DNA from: a virus
Reading direction: 5' to 3' (one strand)
DNA length: 64,000 bases
IMG/VR virus record: IMGVR_UViG_3300035670_000039
Span: 62,001-126,000 of that record
Below the pieces are notes generated by a model. That model searched no databases. It was not told the DNA's origin and saw only the letters and a list, made by a program, of their open reading frames with translations. Shown here in pieces: positions 35,001 to 43,259 of this stretch; positions within the stretch are counted from its first letter, which is position 1; each line of letters begins with the position of its first letter. The translations under genes and the position numbers were made by a program.

Positions 35001-37750
35001 GCGGATCAAACGGCACAAGTGGTACAAGCGGATCAAACGGCACAAGTGGTACAAGCGGTACTAGTGGCACAAGCGGTACAAGTGGATCTAATGGCACAAG
35101 CGGTACAAGTGGTAGTAGTGGATCAAGTGGTACTAGTGGATCAAATGGCACAAGCGGCACAAGCGGCACTAGTGGTACTAGTGGTACGAGCGGATCTAAT
35201 GGCACAAGCGGTACTAGTGGAACGAGTGGATCTAATGGCACAAGTGGTACAAGCGGCACAAGTGGTACAAGTGGGTCAAGTGGATCAAATGGTACAAGTG
35301 GGTCAAGTGGATCAAGTGGTACAAGTGGGTCAAATGGATCAAGCGGTACAAGTGGATCTAATGGCACAAGTGGCACAAGTGGTAGTAGTGGATCTTCTGG
35401 TATAAGTGGCAGCAGTGGTACAAATGGAACAAGCGGCACCAGTGGCGTAAGTGAATCAAGTGGATCAAGTGGAAGCAGTGGTACTAGTGGCACAAGTGGA
35501 TCCAACGGTACAAGTGGCAGTAGTGGTACAAGTGGTACAAGTGGTAGTAGTGGTACAAGTGGATCAAATGGAAGCAGTGGCACAAGTGGAAGCAGTGGTA
35601 CTAGTGGCACAAGTGGATCTAACGGTACAAGTGGTACTAGTGGTACTAGTGGCACAAGCGGTACTAGTGGTAGTAGCGGATCGTCTGGTATAAGTGGGTC
35701 AAGTGGATCAAGTGGCACAAGTGGTACAAGCGGATCGAACGGCACCAGTGGGTCAAGTGGATCAAGTGGATCAAGTGGATCAAGTGGCACAAGCGGATCA
35801 AGTGGATCAAGTGGTACAAGCGGATCTAACGGTACAAGTGGCACAAGTGGATCCAACGGTACAAGTGGTAGTAGCGGATCGTCTGGTATAAGTGGTAGCA
35901 GTGGAACAAACGGCACCAGTGGTACAAGTGGCACAAGTGGTATAAGCGGATCAAACGGTACAAGTGGTAGTAGCGGATCGTCTGGTACTAGCGGATCAAG
36001 TGGATCTAACGGTACAAGTGGTACAAATGGTACTAGTGGCACAAGCGGTACAAGTGGATCTAATGGTACCAGTGGTAGCAGTGGCACAAGTGGTACAAGC
36101 GGATCAAGTGGCACAAGTGGTACAAGCGGATCAAGTGGTACTAGTGGCACAAGCGGAACAAGTGGAACAAGCGGCAGTAATGGATCAAGTGGCACAAGTG
36201 GTATAAGTGGGTCAAATGGTACTAGTGGCACAAGCGGTACTAGTGGTAGTAGCGGATCGTCTGGTGTAAGTGGATCAAGTGGGTCAAGTGGGTCAAGTGG
36301 ATCAAGTGGGTCAAGTGGATCAAGTGGGTCAAATGGTACTAGTGGCACAAGCGGAACAAGTGGATCAAGTGGGAGCAGTGGTACCAGTGGCACTAGTGGT
36401 ACGAGTGGATCAAATGGTACCAGTGGAACGAGTGGAACAAGTGGTATAAGTGGGTCAAATGGTACAAATGGTACTAGTGGCACAAGTGGAACAAGTGGAT
36501 CAAGTGGTAGCAGTGGTAGTAGCGGATCGTCTGGTATAAGTGGGTCAAGTGGATCAAGTGGCACAAGTGGTACAAGCGGAACAAGTGGTACCAGTGGTAC
36601 TAGTGGTAGCAGTGGTACAAGCGGATTTAGTCGTGATAGTGGTAGCAGTGGTAATAGTGCCACAAGTGGTAGTAGTGGTACAAGTGGTAGTAGCGGTACA
36701 AGTGGAACAAGTGGTAGCAGTGGTCAAAACGGAACAAGCGGAACAAATGGAACGAGTGGCACTAGCGGAACAAGTGGAACTAGTGGTAGCAGTGGTAGCA
36801 GTGGTACTAGTGGTAGCAGTGGTAGAAATGGAACCAGTGGTACAAGTGGCACAAGCGGAACAAGCGGAACAAGCGGAACAAGTGGTACTAGTGGTAGCAG
36901 TGGTACAAGCGGATTTAGTCGTGATAGTGGTAGCAGTGGTAATAGTGCCACAAGTGGTAGTAGTGGTACAAGTGGTAGTAGCGGTACAAGTGGAACAAGT
37001 GGTAGTAGCGGTCAAAACGGAACAAGTGGAACAAACGGAACAAGTGGCACAAGTGGAACGAGCGGAACAAGTGGTAGCAGTGGCACAAGTGGTCGAAATG
37101 GAACCAGTGGAACAAGTGGTAGCAGTGGTACGAGTGGCACAAGCGGAACCAGTGGTAGTAGTGGAACTGTTGGTACAAGTGGAACAAGTGGTGTAAGTGC
37201 TGGCGGAGGTGCTAGTGCTAGTAGTGGAAGTAGTGGTATAAGTGGAACTAGTGGTAGCAGTGGTACGAGTGGCACTAGTGGTATTAGTGCTCCTAGTGGT
37301 ACCAGTGGAATTAGTGGTGGTAGTTTTACTGATCAGCCTAATTATTTGGTAAAAACTACTGGTCTTACTACGTTACAGAGTGTTAATTTTTTGAGTGTGA
37401 GTGGTACTACATTAACGGTTACTGGAACTGTTAGTGCTACTACATTGATAGAAACGTCTAGTGAAGATACTAAAACGGATATTGTACCTTTATTGCCGCC
37501 GCAATTGGACAAGATTGTGTTATTGAATCCGGTGACATTTAGGTATAAGAACAACAATGAATTTAGTATTGGTTTGATAGCTGAAGAGGTTGTGAAGATA
37601 TATCCTGAATTTGTTAGTTATGATGAGTTGGGTAATATATCTGGTATAAATTATAGTAAATTGACAGCTGTATTGATACAGGGTGTTAAAGAATTGAAGC
37701 AGATAGTTGATGAACAACAAATAACAATAAATCGATTGATAAATAAATAA
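32012..37750 (+). CDS. Giant fibre protein with Gly-Ser/Thr-Ser/Thr triplet repeats and an S74 intramolecular chaperone
   Basis: 1912 residues. The first 130 form a globular attachment domain (KTWVFDHNLNSDLVLIQTYD). Residues about 131-1770 are almost only triplets of Gly plus two of Ser, Thr or Asn (GTSGSSG), a collagen-like period without proline, likely a very long thin rod. After this comes a beta-rich neck (LVKTTGLTTLQSVNFLSVSG) and a C-terminal peptidase S74-type chaperone (TSSEDTKTDIVPLLPPQLDK, then FSIGLIAEEVVKIYPEFV and KELKQIVDEQQITINRL) that trimerises and cleaves itself off before Ser. Dense Ser/Thr makes it an excellent O-glycosylation target. Probably a host-binding fibre or head fibre; attachment site unknown. 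Confidence 0.9.
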   Translation: MSTLKKDPCEVSPIKLDNALYDYKKLTATFKDPTTELFLKIIDELRKIIYCRTSSQFFNNVATKQIPCDQKSKTWVFDHNLNSDLVLIQTYDENFNQLIPETIVLNNDNTATITFSFDACGYIIGVSGNISTSGTSGTGTSGSSGSSGEKGSAGSSGTSNTSGTSGTSTSSGTSGSQGTSGTNGEGGSSGQSGDIGTSGTSGENGSSGTSGSSGLLDGSSGSSGTSTTSGTTGTSGTRGSSGRSGTSGSSGTSGSSGTSGTSGTSGTSGTSGTNGTSGSSGTSGTSGSSGTSGTSGSSGTSGSSGSSGTSGSSGTSGTSGSSGTSGTSGTSGTSGSSGSSGSSGTSGTSGISGSSGSNGTSGTNGTSGTSGTSGTSGTSGTSGTSGSSGNSGSSGSNGTNGTSGTSGTSGTSGTSGTSGTSGTSGTSGTSGTSGSSGSSGSSGSNGTNGTNGTNGTSGTSGTSGTSGTSGTSGSSGSSGSSGSSGSSGSSGTNGTSGTNGTSGTSGTSGTSGTSGSSGSSGSSGLSGSSGSSGTSGSSGSSGTSGSNGTNGTSGTSGTSGTSGTSGTSGTSGSSGSSGTSGSNGTSGSNGTNGTSGSNGTSGTSGTSGTSGSSGTSGTSGSSGTSGSNGTSGTSGSNGTSGSNGTSGTSGTSGTSGTSGSSGSSGSSGSSGLSGSSGSSGTSGSSGSSGTSGSNGTNGTSGSSGTSGSSGSSGTSGTSGSSGTSGSNGTSGTSGSNGTSGSSGTSGTSGSSGTSGTSGSSGSSGSSGSSGSSGTSGTSGSNGTSGTSGTNGTSGSSGSSGLSGSSGSSGTSGSSGSSGSSGTSGSNGTSGSSGSNGTSGTSGTSGTSGSNGTSGSSGTSGSSGSSGTSGSNGTSGTSGSSGSSGISGSSGTSGTSGSSGTSGSSGSNGTSGSNGTNGTNGTNGTNGTSGTSGSSGTSGTSGTSGSSGTSGSNGTSGTSGSNGTSGSSGTSGTSGTSGTSGTSGTSGTSGSSGISGTSGSNGTSGTSGSNGTSGTSGTSGTSGTSGSNGTSGTSGSSGSSGTSGSNGTSGTSGTSGTSGTSGSNGTSGTSGTSGSNGTSGTSGTSGTSGSSGSNGTSGSSGSSGTSGSNGSSGTSGSNGTSGTSGSSGSSGISGSSGTNGTSGTSGVSESSGSSGSSGTSGTSGSNGTSGSSGTSGTSGSSGTSGSNGSSGTSGSSGTSGTSGSNGTSGTSGTSGTSGTSGSSGSSGISGSSGSSGTSGTSGSNGTSGSSGSSGSSGSSGTSGSSGSSGTSGSNGTSGTSGSNGTSGSSGSSGISGSSGTNGTSGTSGTSGISGSNGTSGSSGSSGTSGSSGSNGTSGTNGTSGTSGTSGSNGTSGSSGTSGTSGSSGTSGTSGSSGTSGTSGTSGTSGSNGSSGTSGISGSNGTSGTSGTSGSSGSSGVSGSSGSSGSSGSSGSSGSSGSNGTSGTSGTSGSSGSSGTSGTSGTSGSNGTSGTSGTSGISGSNGTNGTSGTSGTSGSSGSSGSSGSSGISGSSGSSGTSGTSGTSGTSGTSGSSGTSGFSRDSGSSGNSATSGSSGTSGSSGTSGTSGSSGQNGTSGTNGTSGTSGTSGTSGSSGSSGTSGSSGRNGTSGTSGTSGTSGTSGTSGTSGSSGTSGFSRDSGSSGNSATSGSSGTSGSSGTSGTSGSSGQNGTSGTNGTSGTSGTSGTSGSSGTSGRNGTSGTSGSSGTSGTSGTSGSSGTVGTSGTSGVSAGGGASASSGSSGISGTSGSSGTSGTSGISAPSGTSGISGGSFTDQPNYLVKTTGLTTLQSVNFLSVSGTTLTVTGTVSATTLIETSSEDTKTDIVPLLPPQLDKIVLLNPVTFRYKNNNEFSIGLIAEEVVKIYPEFVSYDELGNISGINYSKLTAVLIQGVKELKQIVDEQQITINRLINK
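32403..37320 (+). repeat. Coding tandem repeat of GGN-(A/T)CN/AGN triplets (collagen-like)
   Basis: About 4.9 kb of imperfect 9-bp units such as GGTACAAGT, GGATCAAGT and GGCACAAGC. Synonymous variation is high, which would limit slippage and recombination. Near the 3' end a unit of 288 bp (96 codons) is duplicated: ggatttagtcgtgatagtgg begins at both 36623 and 36911. Confidence 0.92.
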
Positions 37751-37759
37751 TTATATTAT

Positions 37760-40700
37760 ATGGCAATATTACAAGGCGCTAGAATTACAGGATCAATTAT
37801 AGCTACGCAATTTATAAAAGCTAGTGGTTTCAGTGGCAGTTTAACCGCTTCTAGATTGTATGTACAAGGATCGGTTGGTATAGGCACAAAAAATCCTAAC
37901 TATAAATTTGAAATTGGAGCTGGAACTTCAAATGTTGTTGTAGCTAAGTTAACTCAAGGATATGAACGTGTCAGATATTATGGATTTGATTTATTAGGAT
38001 ACAATGATGGTAATTTGTGGATGATTGGTAATAATGCCACAAATGGTTTGATTTTAGGTTCAAATTGGGATTGGGATGCTCAAGCTGGAATTTATTATAC
38101 GCCAGGAACATATGGTGCGGCTGGCGGAAGTCTTGAAATAGGACAATTGACAAAAAATAATGCCAATTATACCCACGGTAATACAAGATTCTATACCAAC
38201 GGCACTGAAAGAATGCGTATTACTAGTACGGGCAATGTGGGCATAGGTACCACCACAGTAAGTGAAAAATTATCTGTAGAAGGTAGTATAATTTTAGCCG
38301 CATCGGATGCAACATCATTAGATAGTGGGAGAAAAATTAGATTTTATCGTAACGCTGATGGTTGGGAACCTGCTCAAATTGAACAAATTTGGACAGGTGG
38401 AGGTTACCAAGGTATTTTAGCTTTCAAAACAAACACAGGTGCATTAGGAACATTAACTACAAAAATGGTTATTAACAATAACGGAAATGTAGGTATAGGC
38501 ACAACAGGTCCATCTACTAAATTACATATACAAAGCGGTAGTATTTTAGTTAAAGGAGCAACAACTCCAGGTCTAAATTTAGAACCTTCTGGAGCGGTTG
38601 GTAATGCTGATATGTCATTTAATGGTACCAGTTTTATTCTAGTTTCTAATAGTAACAGTGCAGATTTGAGACTAAGCACAAATTCTACACCAAGACTTAC
38701 TATACTTGCTGGCGGCAATGTTGGTATAGGAACAACAAGTCCATTATATAGATTACAATTAGGCAATTTAACAAGTACTTCAACTGCTACTCCAGAAATA
38801 TTAAGTTTGGGTGGCACATTTAGTAATTCTGCCGGATCAAATGTAAAATTGAGAGTATATGATGATGGATCAGCTGTTGGAGGAATGAACGTTTCATCAG
38901 GTCAAATGGAAGTAAACACTTGGAGTAGTGGTAAGATAGCATTTTACAGAGGAACAACTCAAAGTGCAATCATAGATGCAAATGGCAATGTTGGTATAGG
39001 CACAAGTAGTCCTGGTGCTAAATTACAAGTAAATGGAACGGCTTTAGCCACAACAGTTACAGATGGGTCTATAAGTTTAAATGGAGGTGATTTACTATTT
39101 GCGGCAGATGGCGGGGGAAATGGTTTCCAATTTGATTACTATAACACAAAAATGTATATAGGTAACAATGCTGGAAGTACTTGGTACATGGGAATTCAAG
39201 ATGACGGTAACGTTGGCATAGGCACAACAAGTCCTGGCGCCAAATTTGTGGTTAATAATAATGGTGGCACAGGTAATGCATTTTATGTTGATGTGGGTAA
39301 TAGAAATGATGTAACAACTCTATTTGAACATACAGGAACTACCACCCCCGTACCATTTAGACTGAAGAAATCTGGTTATTCTGGTACGGCTGCAAATTAT
39401 GGGCTTTTATATTTGCATATGAATGATGGTACAGTTGGAAATGGTTCCAACTTATATTTTACATTAAATGATAGTGTTGGTAATGAACATGAATATGGCG
39501 GACTAGGCACGCATGTTATAACAAATACGAATGGGGCTGAATCTGGTGATCTTGTATTCTACACATCAGATGCTGGTACTATAAGATCTGAAAAAGTTAG
39601 AATTAAATTTAATGGTAACGTTGGTATAGGCACAACAACTCCTGGCGGTAAATTGGAAATTAGAACAAATGCTGCGTCAAATTATATATTTTCAGGAACA
39701 TCTACATCCGGTTATACAACAACGTTTACGATGGATGACACCGCAAGTTATATTGGTCATGATAGCGCTGTTAGAGCGTTGACATTAAGAACAAATTCAA
39801 CTGACAGATTAACCATACTAGGTGGTGGTAACGTTGGTATAGGCACAACAAGTCCTACAACAAAATTGGATATAGCCAGTACACAAGCTAATGGTATCGT
39901 AATGCGTTATGATACTACGACCGCTTATCAGTCTTGGATAAGACCATATTGGAATAGCGGCACTGATACTAGAATTGATTTTGCTATTAATAGATCTGCC
40001 AACGTGACTCCTGCGGTTATTATGTCTGTTGGTTATGGTAGTAACGTTGGTATTGGAACAACTGCTCCAGCTGCTAAATTGGATGTGGTTTCTGGTTCTA
40101 TAAGAGCTGCGTCAGGTGCATATGCTGGGGAAATTAATTTTGGCACCGCTGCTGGTGATAACACAAACATATATTTAAAACGTGATAATAACTATGATTT
40201 AAGTTTGGTTCAAAATGCGGCATCTGGTAACGCTTTATATTTGGCCGGTGCTGGAAATGTTTATCTTAGTATTGACTCAAATAATAATGAAACTGATAGA
40301 GCGTTTATTGTACAAAACAATTCGGTTAAATCGGGCACAGAATTATTTAGAGTAAACGAATCAGGCAATGTTGGTATAGGTTCAAGTAGTCCGGGTGGCA
40401 AACTTGATGTTGTATATGGTGGAGGAACTTCTAATTTTGGAAGTACTTCTGGAGGTAATAATTTTATATGGGCAAGATCGTCGGGTGGAAGTGTTTCATT
40501 ATGGTCAGGTGGAGCATCTGGTGTAGTCAGCACCGGAGACATTAGATTTATAGTAAACCAAACTTATGGTTCTGAAAATTTTGCTGTATCTGCTATTATT
40601 AATACTTCTGGTAATGTTGGTATAGGCACAACATCTCCAATAGCAATGGTTCATATTGAATCATCAAATAGTCAAGGAGATAATAAAGGATTAATATATT

Positions 40701-43099
40701 TAAAATCAACCTCAGGAACTAATGTTCTAAAAATTGGTGTTGATGGTACCAATAATTTTGCCGAACTGAGAGCTTATAATCCAGGTGTAGGAGATAATAG
40801 TAAATTAATTCTTCAACCTTATGGTGGTAACGTTGGAATAGGAACAACAAATCCTACCTATAAATTGGAAGTTGCGGGTACCTTAAAAACAACCAGTACC
40901 ATCACAAATGATGGTGGTATTTATTATGGTGGCGGATCAAATTTAGATATTAATCAATATAACAATGGTTATATGAGATTTTTAACTAATAATAATGAAA
41001 AAATGCGTATTGCGGCTGATGGTAACGTGGGTATAGGTTCAAGTAGTCCAACCGTAAAATTTGATTTATACAATGGTAGAATGAGATATTATGATGGTAC
41101 TTTTTCACAAATACCAAATGTTGTAAGTTACAAGTTAGATAATAATGGTACAGGCGGATATGTAATCAAAACTCCATTTTTGATAGGTACAAGTTATGAA
41201 ATGGCTATCGTACATGTATTGGGATATGTGTATGGTAATAGTACCTTGGTAGATTTCAAAGTTGTATTTTATGATTATGGTCCATCAAATGCGCCTATTA
41301 ACTATAGTATGGTTGATAATGGCAATGACGGATTTGTAAAATATCTAGCTAAAGATAGTAGCGGTTATATTAATATTTGTTTTGCTGGTTTGGGATCCAC
41401 ATATTATTACGCAAGATTCACCGTTAATTTATATACAACACGTTATGCATCAGGAGATTATTCAGCAGGATGGACATTTACACAAACAACCTCGGCAAAT
41501 TATGGAATGTCTACGTTGTATGATATAACCCCCGTATTAACAACAACTACATCTGCGGTTGGTATTGGTACATATTCGCCTATTTCTAAGCTTGACATCA
41601 GAGGATCACATACAGGTGGTTATGGTATTATAAATGTTGTATCTACAGACACTTCTATTTTATGTCTTGATAGCACGGGTACAAGAGATCAAGCATTGAG
41701 ATTAAAATACAATGGATCTGATAAATGGTTGGTTGGTATGCGTGATACCAATGAGTCATTTTCTTTTAGTAACGGATCGGATACAAGATTGGTTACTATT
41801 TTACAAAACGGCTGCGTTGGTATAGGTACAACAGTTCCAGCTACAAAATTAGAAGTTTATGGTGTTGTACGCATAACCGAATCTGCTTCTGGTGGCATTT
41901 TACAAATACAAGCCGGATCATCTGCTTTAGATTTCGCTTCAACTTTTTATGGCGGAACATATAGACCATTTACTTTCACAAACGGCGGCAGTGAAAGAAT
42001 GCGAATTGAAGCAGGTGGCAATGTTGGCATAGGCACAAGTAGTCCAACTGCTACCTTAACTGTGATTGCTACAAACAATACAGGATCGAGAATTCAACTT
42101 GGTACTGCTACTACCAGTACCTATATGGATGCTAATAAAGTTAATGACTTCGTAGTATTGACTGCTCCATTTGGAGCAAGTCCGGCTTCGGTATCTAACG
42201 GTGGTGCTAAATGGGGCATCAAGATGAATGGTTCTATTGATTCCATAAACATCAAAGGAAAATCTGCGTGTGTATATGCTGTAAGCGAAGAAAATAGTGC
42301 TGGTTATAACAGAATGGTTGGATTAGCATTGCATACTAGTGGATTTGATTTGGATAACGCCGAAAGAGTAAGAATTAAAAATGACGGTAACGTTGGTATA
42401 GGAACAACAAGTCCTACCCAAAAACTTGATATTAATGGTACTCTAAGAATCAGAACAGTATCATCTGCATCCGATGCAAATTTCTTGACCATCGATGCTT
42501 CTGGAAATGTTAATTATCGTACTGGTGGCGCTAATGGAACAAGTGGTACTAGCGGTGCAAATGGTAGTCCAGGCAGTCCGGGTAGCAGTGGTACTACCGG
42601 GGTAAGCGGTACTAGTGGTACTAGCGGTGCGAATGGCAGTCCAGGTAGTAGTGGTACCACTGGAGTCAACGGTACAAGCGGTGTTAATGGTACCAGTGGT
42701 ACTAGTGGTGCAAATGGTAGTCCTGGATCTAGTGGTGCTACAGGAACGAGTGGCACAAGTGGTTCATCTGTTGGTGGGTCACCTGTTAGAGCTTATGTTT
42801 ATTTCAATGGTACAGGCACAGTTGCTATTAACGGATCAAATAACGTATCATCAATCACAGACAATGGCGTTGGTGATTATACTGTTAATTTTACCACCGC
42901 ATTTGTGGATGCGTATTACACTGTTGCTGGTACTTGTACATTAGACTTTACAAATGCAAGTAGCTTATATAACGTTGGATTGTTTGTACCTAGACAAGCC
43001 AATGCGCAAGTAGCAGGTAGTTGTAGATTGGCTTGTGAATATTATAATAATACATTATATGATTGTGTAGCTGTAAGAGCTGAATTTGTTAGAGCTTAA
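37760..43099 (+). CDS. Giant tail fibre / adhesin with 17 VGIGT repeats
   Basis: 1779 residues. The body is made of 17 blocks, each marked by a VGIGT-type core (usually GNVGIGTTSP followed by KL), separated by 50-150 variable residues that look like trimeric beta-prism or intertwined fibre modules (TERMRITSTGNVGIGTT). Then a short collagen-like segment (GTSGANGSPGSPGSSG, about residues 1595-1672) and a C-terminal receptor-type head (VRAYVYFNGTGTVAINGSN to VRAEFVRA). It follows the first fibre by 9 bp and is likely co-transcribed. Such fibres bind the host surface. The absence of a S74 domain here, while the upstream fibre has one, is worth noting. Confidence 0.88.
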   Translation: MAILQGARITGSIIATQFIKASGFSGSLTASRLYVQGSVGIGTKNPNYKFEIGAGTSNVVVAKLTQGYERVRYYGFDLLGYNDGNLWMIGNNATNGLILGSNWDWDAQAGIYYTPGTYGAAGGSLEIGQLTKNNANYTHGNTRFYTNGTERMRITSTGNVGIGTTTVSEKLSVEGSIILAASDATSLDSGRKIRFYRNADGWEPAQIEQIWTGGGYQGILAFKTNTGALGTLTTKMVINNNGNVGIGTTGPSTKLHIQSGSILVKGATTPGLNLEPSGAVGNADMSFNGTSFILVSNSNSADLRLSTNSTPRLTILAGGNVGIGTTSPLYRLQLGNLTSTSTATPEILSLGGTFSNSAGSNVKLRVYDDGSAVGGMNVSSGQMEVNTWSSGKIAFYRGTTQSAIIDANGNVGIGTSSPGAKLQVNGTALATTVTDGSISLNGGDLLFAADGGGNGFQFDYYNTKMYIGNNAGSTWYMGIQDDGNVGIGTTSPGAKFVVNNNGGTGNAFYVDVGNRNDVTTLFEHTGTTTPVPFRLKKSGYSGTAANYGLLYLHMNDGTVGNGSNLYFTLNDSVGNEHEYGGLGTHVITNTNGAESGDLVFYTSDAGTIRSEKVRIKFNGNVGIGTTTPGGKLEIRTNAASNYIFSGTSTSGYTTTFTMDDTASYIGHDSAVRALTLRTNSTDRLTILGGGNVGIGTTSPTTKLDIASTQANGIVMRYDTTTAYQSWIRPYWNSGTDTRIDFAINRSANVTPAVIMSVGYGSNVGIGTTAPAAKLDVVSGSIRAASGAYAGEINFGTAAGDNTNIYLKRDNNYDLSLVQNAASGNALYLAGAGNVYLSIDSNNNETDRAFIVQNNSVKSGTELFRVNESGNVGIGSSSPGGKLDVVYGGGTSNFGSTSGGNNFIWARSSGGSVSLWSGGASGVVSTGDIRFIVNQTYGSENFAVSAIINTSGNVGIGTTSPIAMVHIESSNSQGDNKGLIYLKSTSGTNVLKIGVDGTNNFAELRAYNPGVGDNSKLILQPYGGNVGIGTTNPTYKLEVAGTLKTTSTITNDGGIYYGGGSNLDINQYNNGYMRFLTNNNEKMRIAADGNVGIGSSSPTVKFDLYNGRMRYYDGTFSQIPNVVSYKLDNNGTGGYVIKTPFLIGTSYEMAIVHVLGYVYGNSTLVDFKVVFYDYGPSNAPINYSMVDNGNDGFVKYLAKDSSGYINICFAGLGSTYYYARFTVNLYTTRYASGDYSAGWTFTQTTSANYGMSTLYDITPVLTTTTSAVGIGTYSPISKLDIRGSHTGGYGIINVVSTDTSILCLDSTGTRDQALRLKYNGSDKWLVGMRDTNESFSFSNGSDTRLVTILQNGCVGIGTTVPATKLEVYGVVRITESASGGILQIQAGSSALDFASTFYGGTYRPFTFTNGGSERMRIEAGGNVGIGTSSPTATLTVIATNNTGSRIQLGTATTSTYMDANKVNDFVVLTAPFGASPASVSNGGAKWGIKMNGSIDSINIKGKSACVYAVSEENSAGYNRMVGLALHTSGFDLDNAERVRIKNDGNVGIGTTSPTQKLDINGTLRIRTVSSASDANFLTIDASGNVNYRTGGANGTSGTSGANGSPGSPGSSGTTGVSGTSGTSGANGSPGSSGTTGVNGTSGVNGTSGTSGANGSPGSSGATGTSGTSGSSVGGSPVRAYVYFNGTGTVAINGSNNVSSITDNGVGDYTVNFTTAFVDAYYTVAGTCTLDFTNASSLYNVGLFVPRQANAQVAGSCRLACEYYNNTLYDCVAVRAEFVRA

Positions 43100-43118
43100 A
43101 TTAAAATTAATATAACAC

Positions 43119-43147
43119 TTGACTTTTGCTTTTATATAAAGTATAAG
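43119..43147 (+). promoter_or_regulatory. Sigma70-like promoter in the 43.1-43.26 kb gap
   Basis: TTGACT, a 17-bp spacer and TATAAG precede a roughly 105-nt leader to ATG 43260. The leader contains an imperfect inverted repeat: GCGCTTA at 43157-43163 pairs with TAAGCGC at 43229-43235, extended by TTAACT after a small bulge. Confidence 0.45.
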
Positions 43148-43247
43148 CTAAAGCTAGCGCTTAGTTAACTAAATGGTTAAGTTAATTATTAAATAATAAT
43201 ACTAAAATATTGATAGTTAAATTAACTGTAAGCGCATAATATGCTAC

Positions 43248-43255
43248 TATTTATT
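43248..43255 (+). promoter_or_regulatory. Late-promoter-like box TATTTATT, 4 nt before ATG
   Basis: TATTTATT, ATAA, ATG at 43260. Together with the sigma70-like promoter upstream this gene may have both an early and a late transcript. Confidence 0.5.
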
Positions 43256-43259
43256 ATAA

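Noticed and set aside
32581-36663. Antisense open frame of 1360 codons of PLVPLVPLDPL type
   Set aside because: It is the mirror image of the Gly-Ser/Thr repeat on the other strand; lack of stops follows from the triplet repeat and there is no start signal.
32661-37196. Plus-strand frames rich in Val, Gln and Asp inside the first fibre gene
   Set aside because: They are out-of-frame readings of the same 9-bp repeat and have no promoter or ribosome site.
32403-37320. Possible CRISPR array because of dense short repeats
   Set aside because: Units are 9-bp codon triplets without constant repeats and unique spacers; they are in frame within one long gene.
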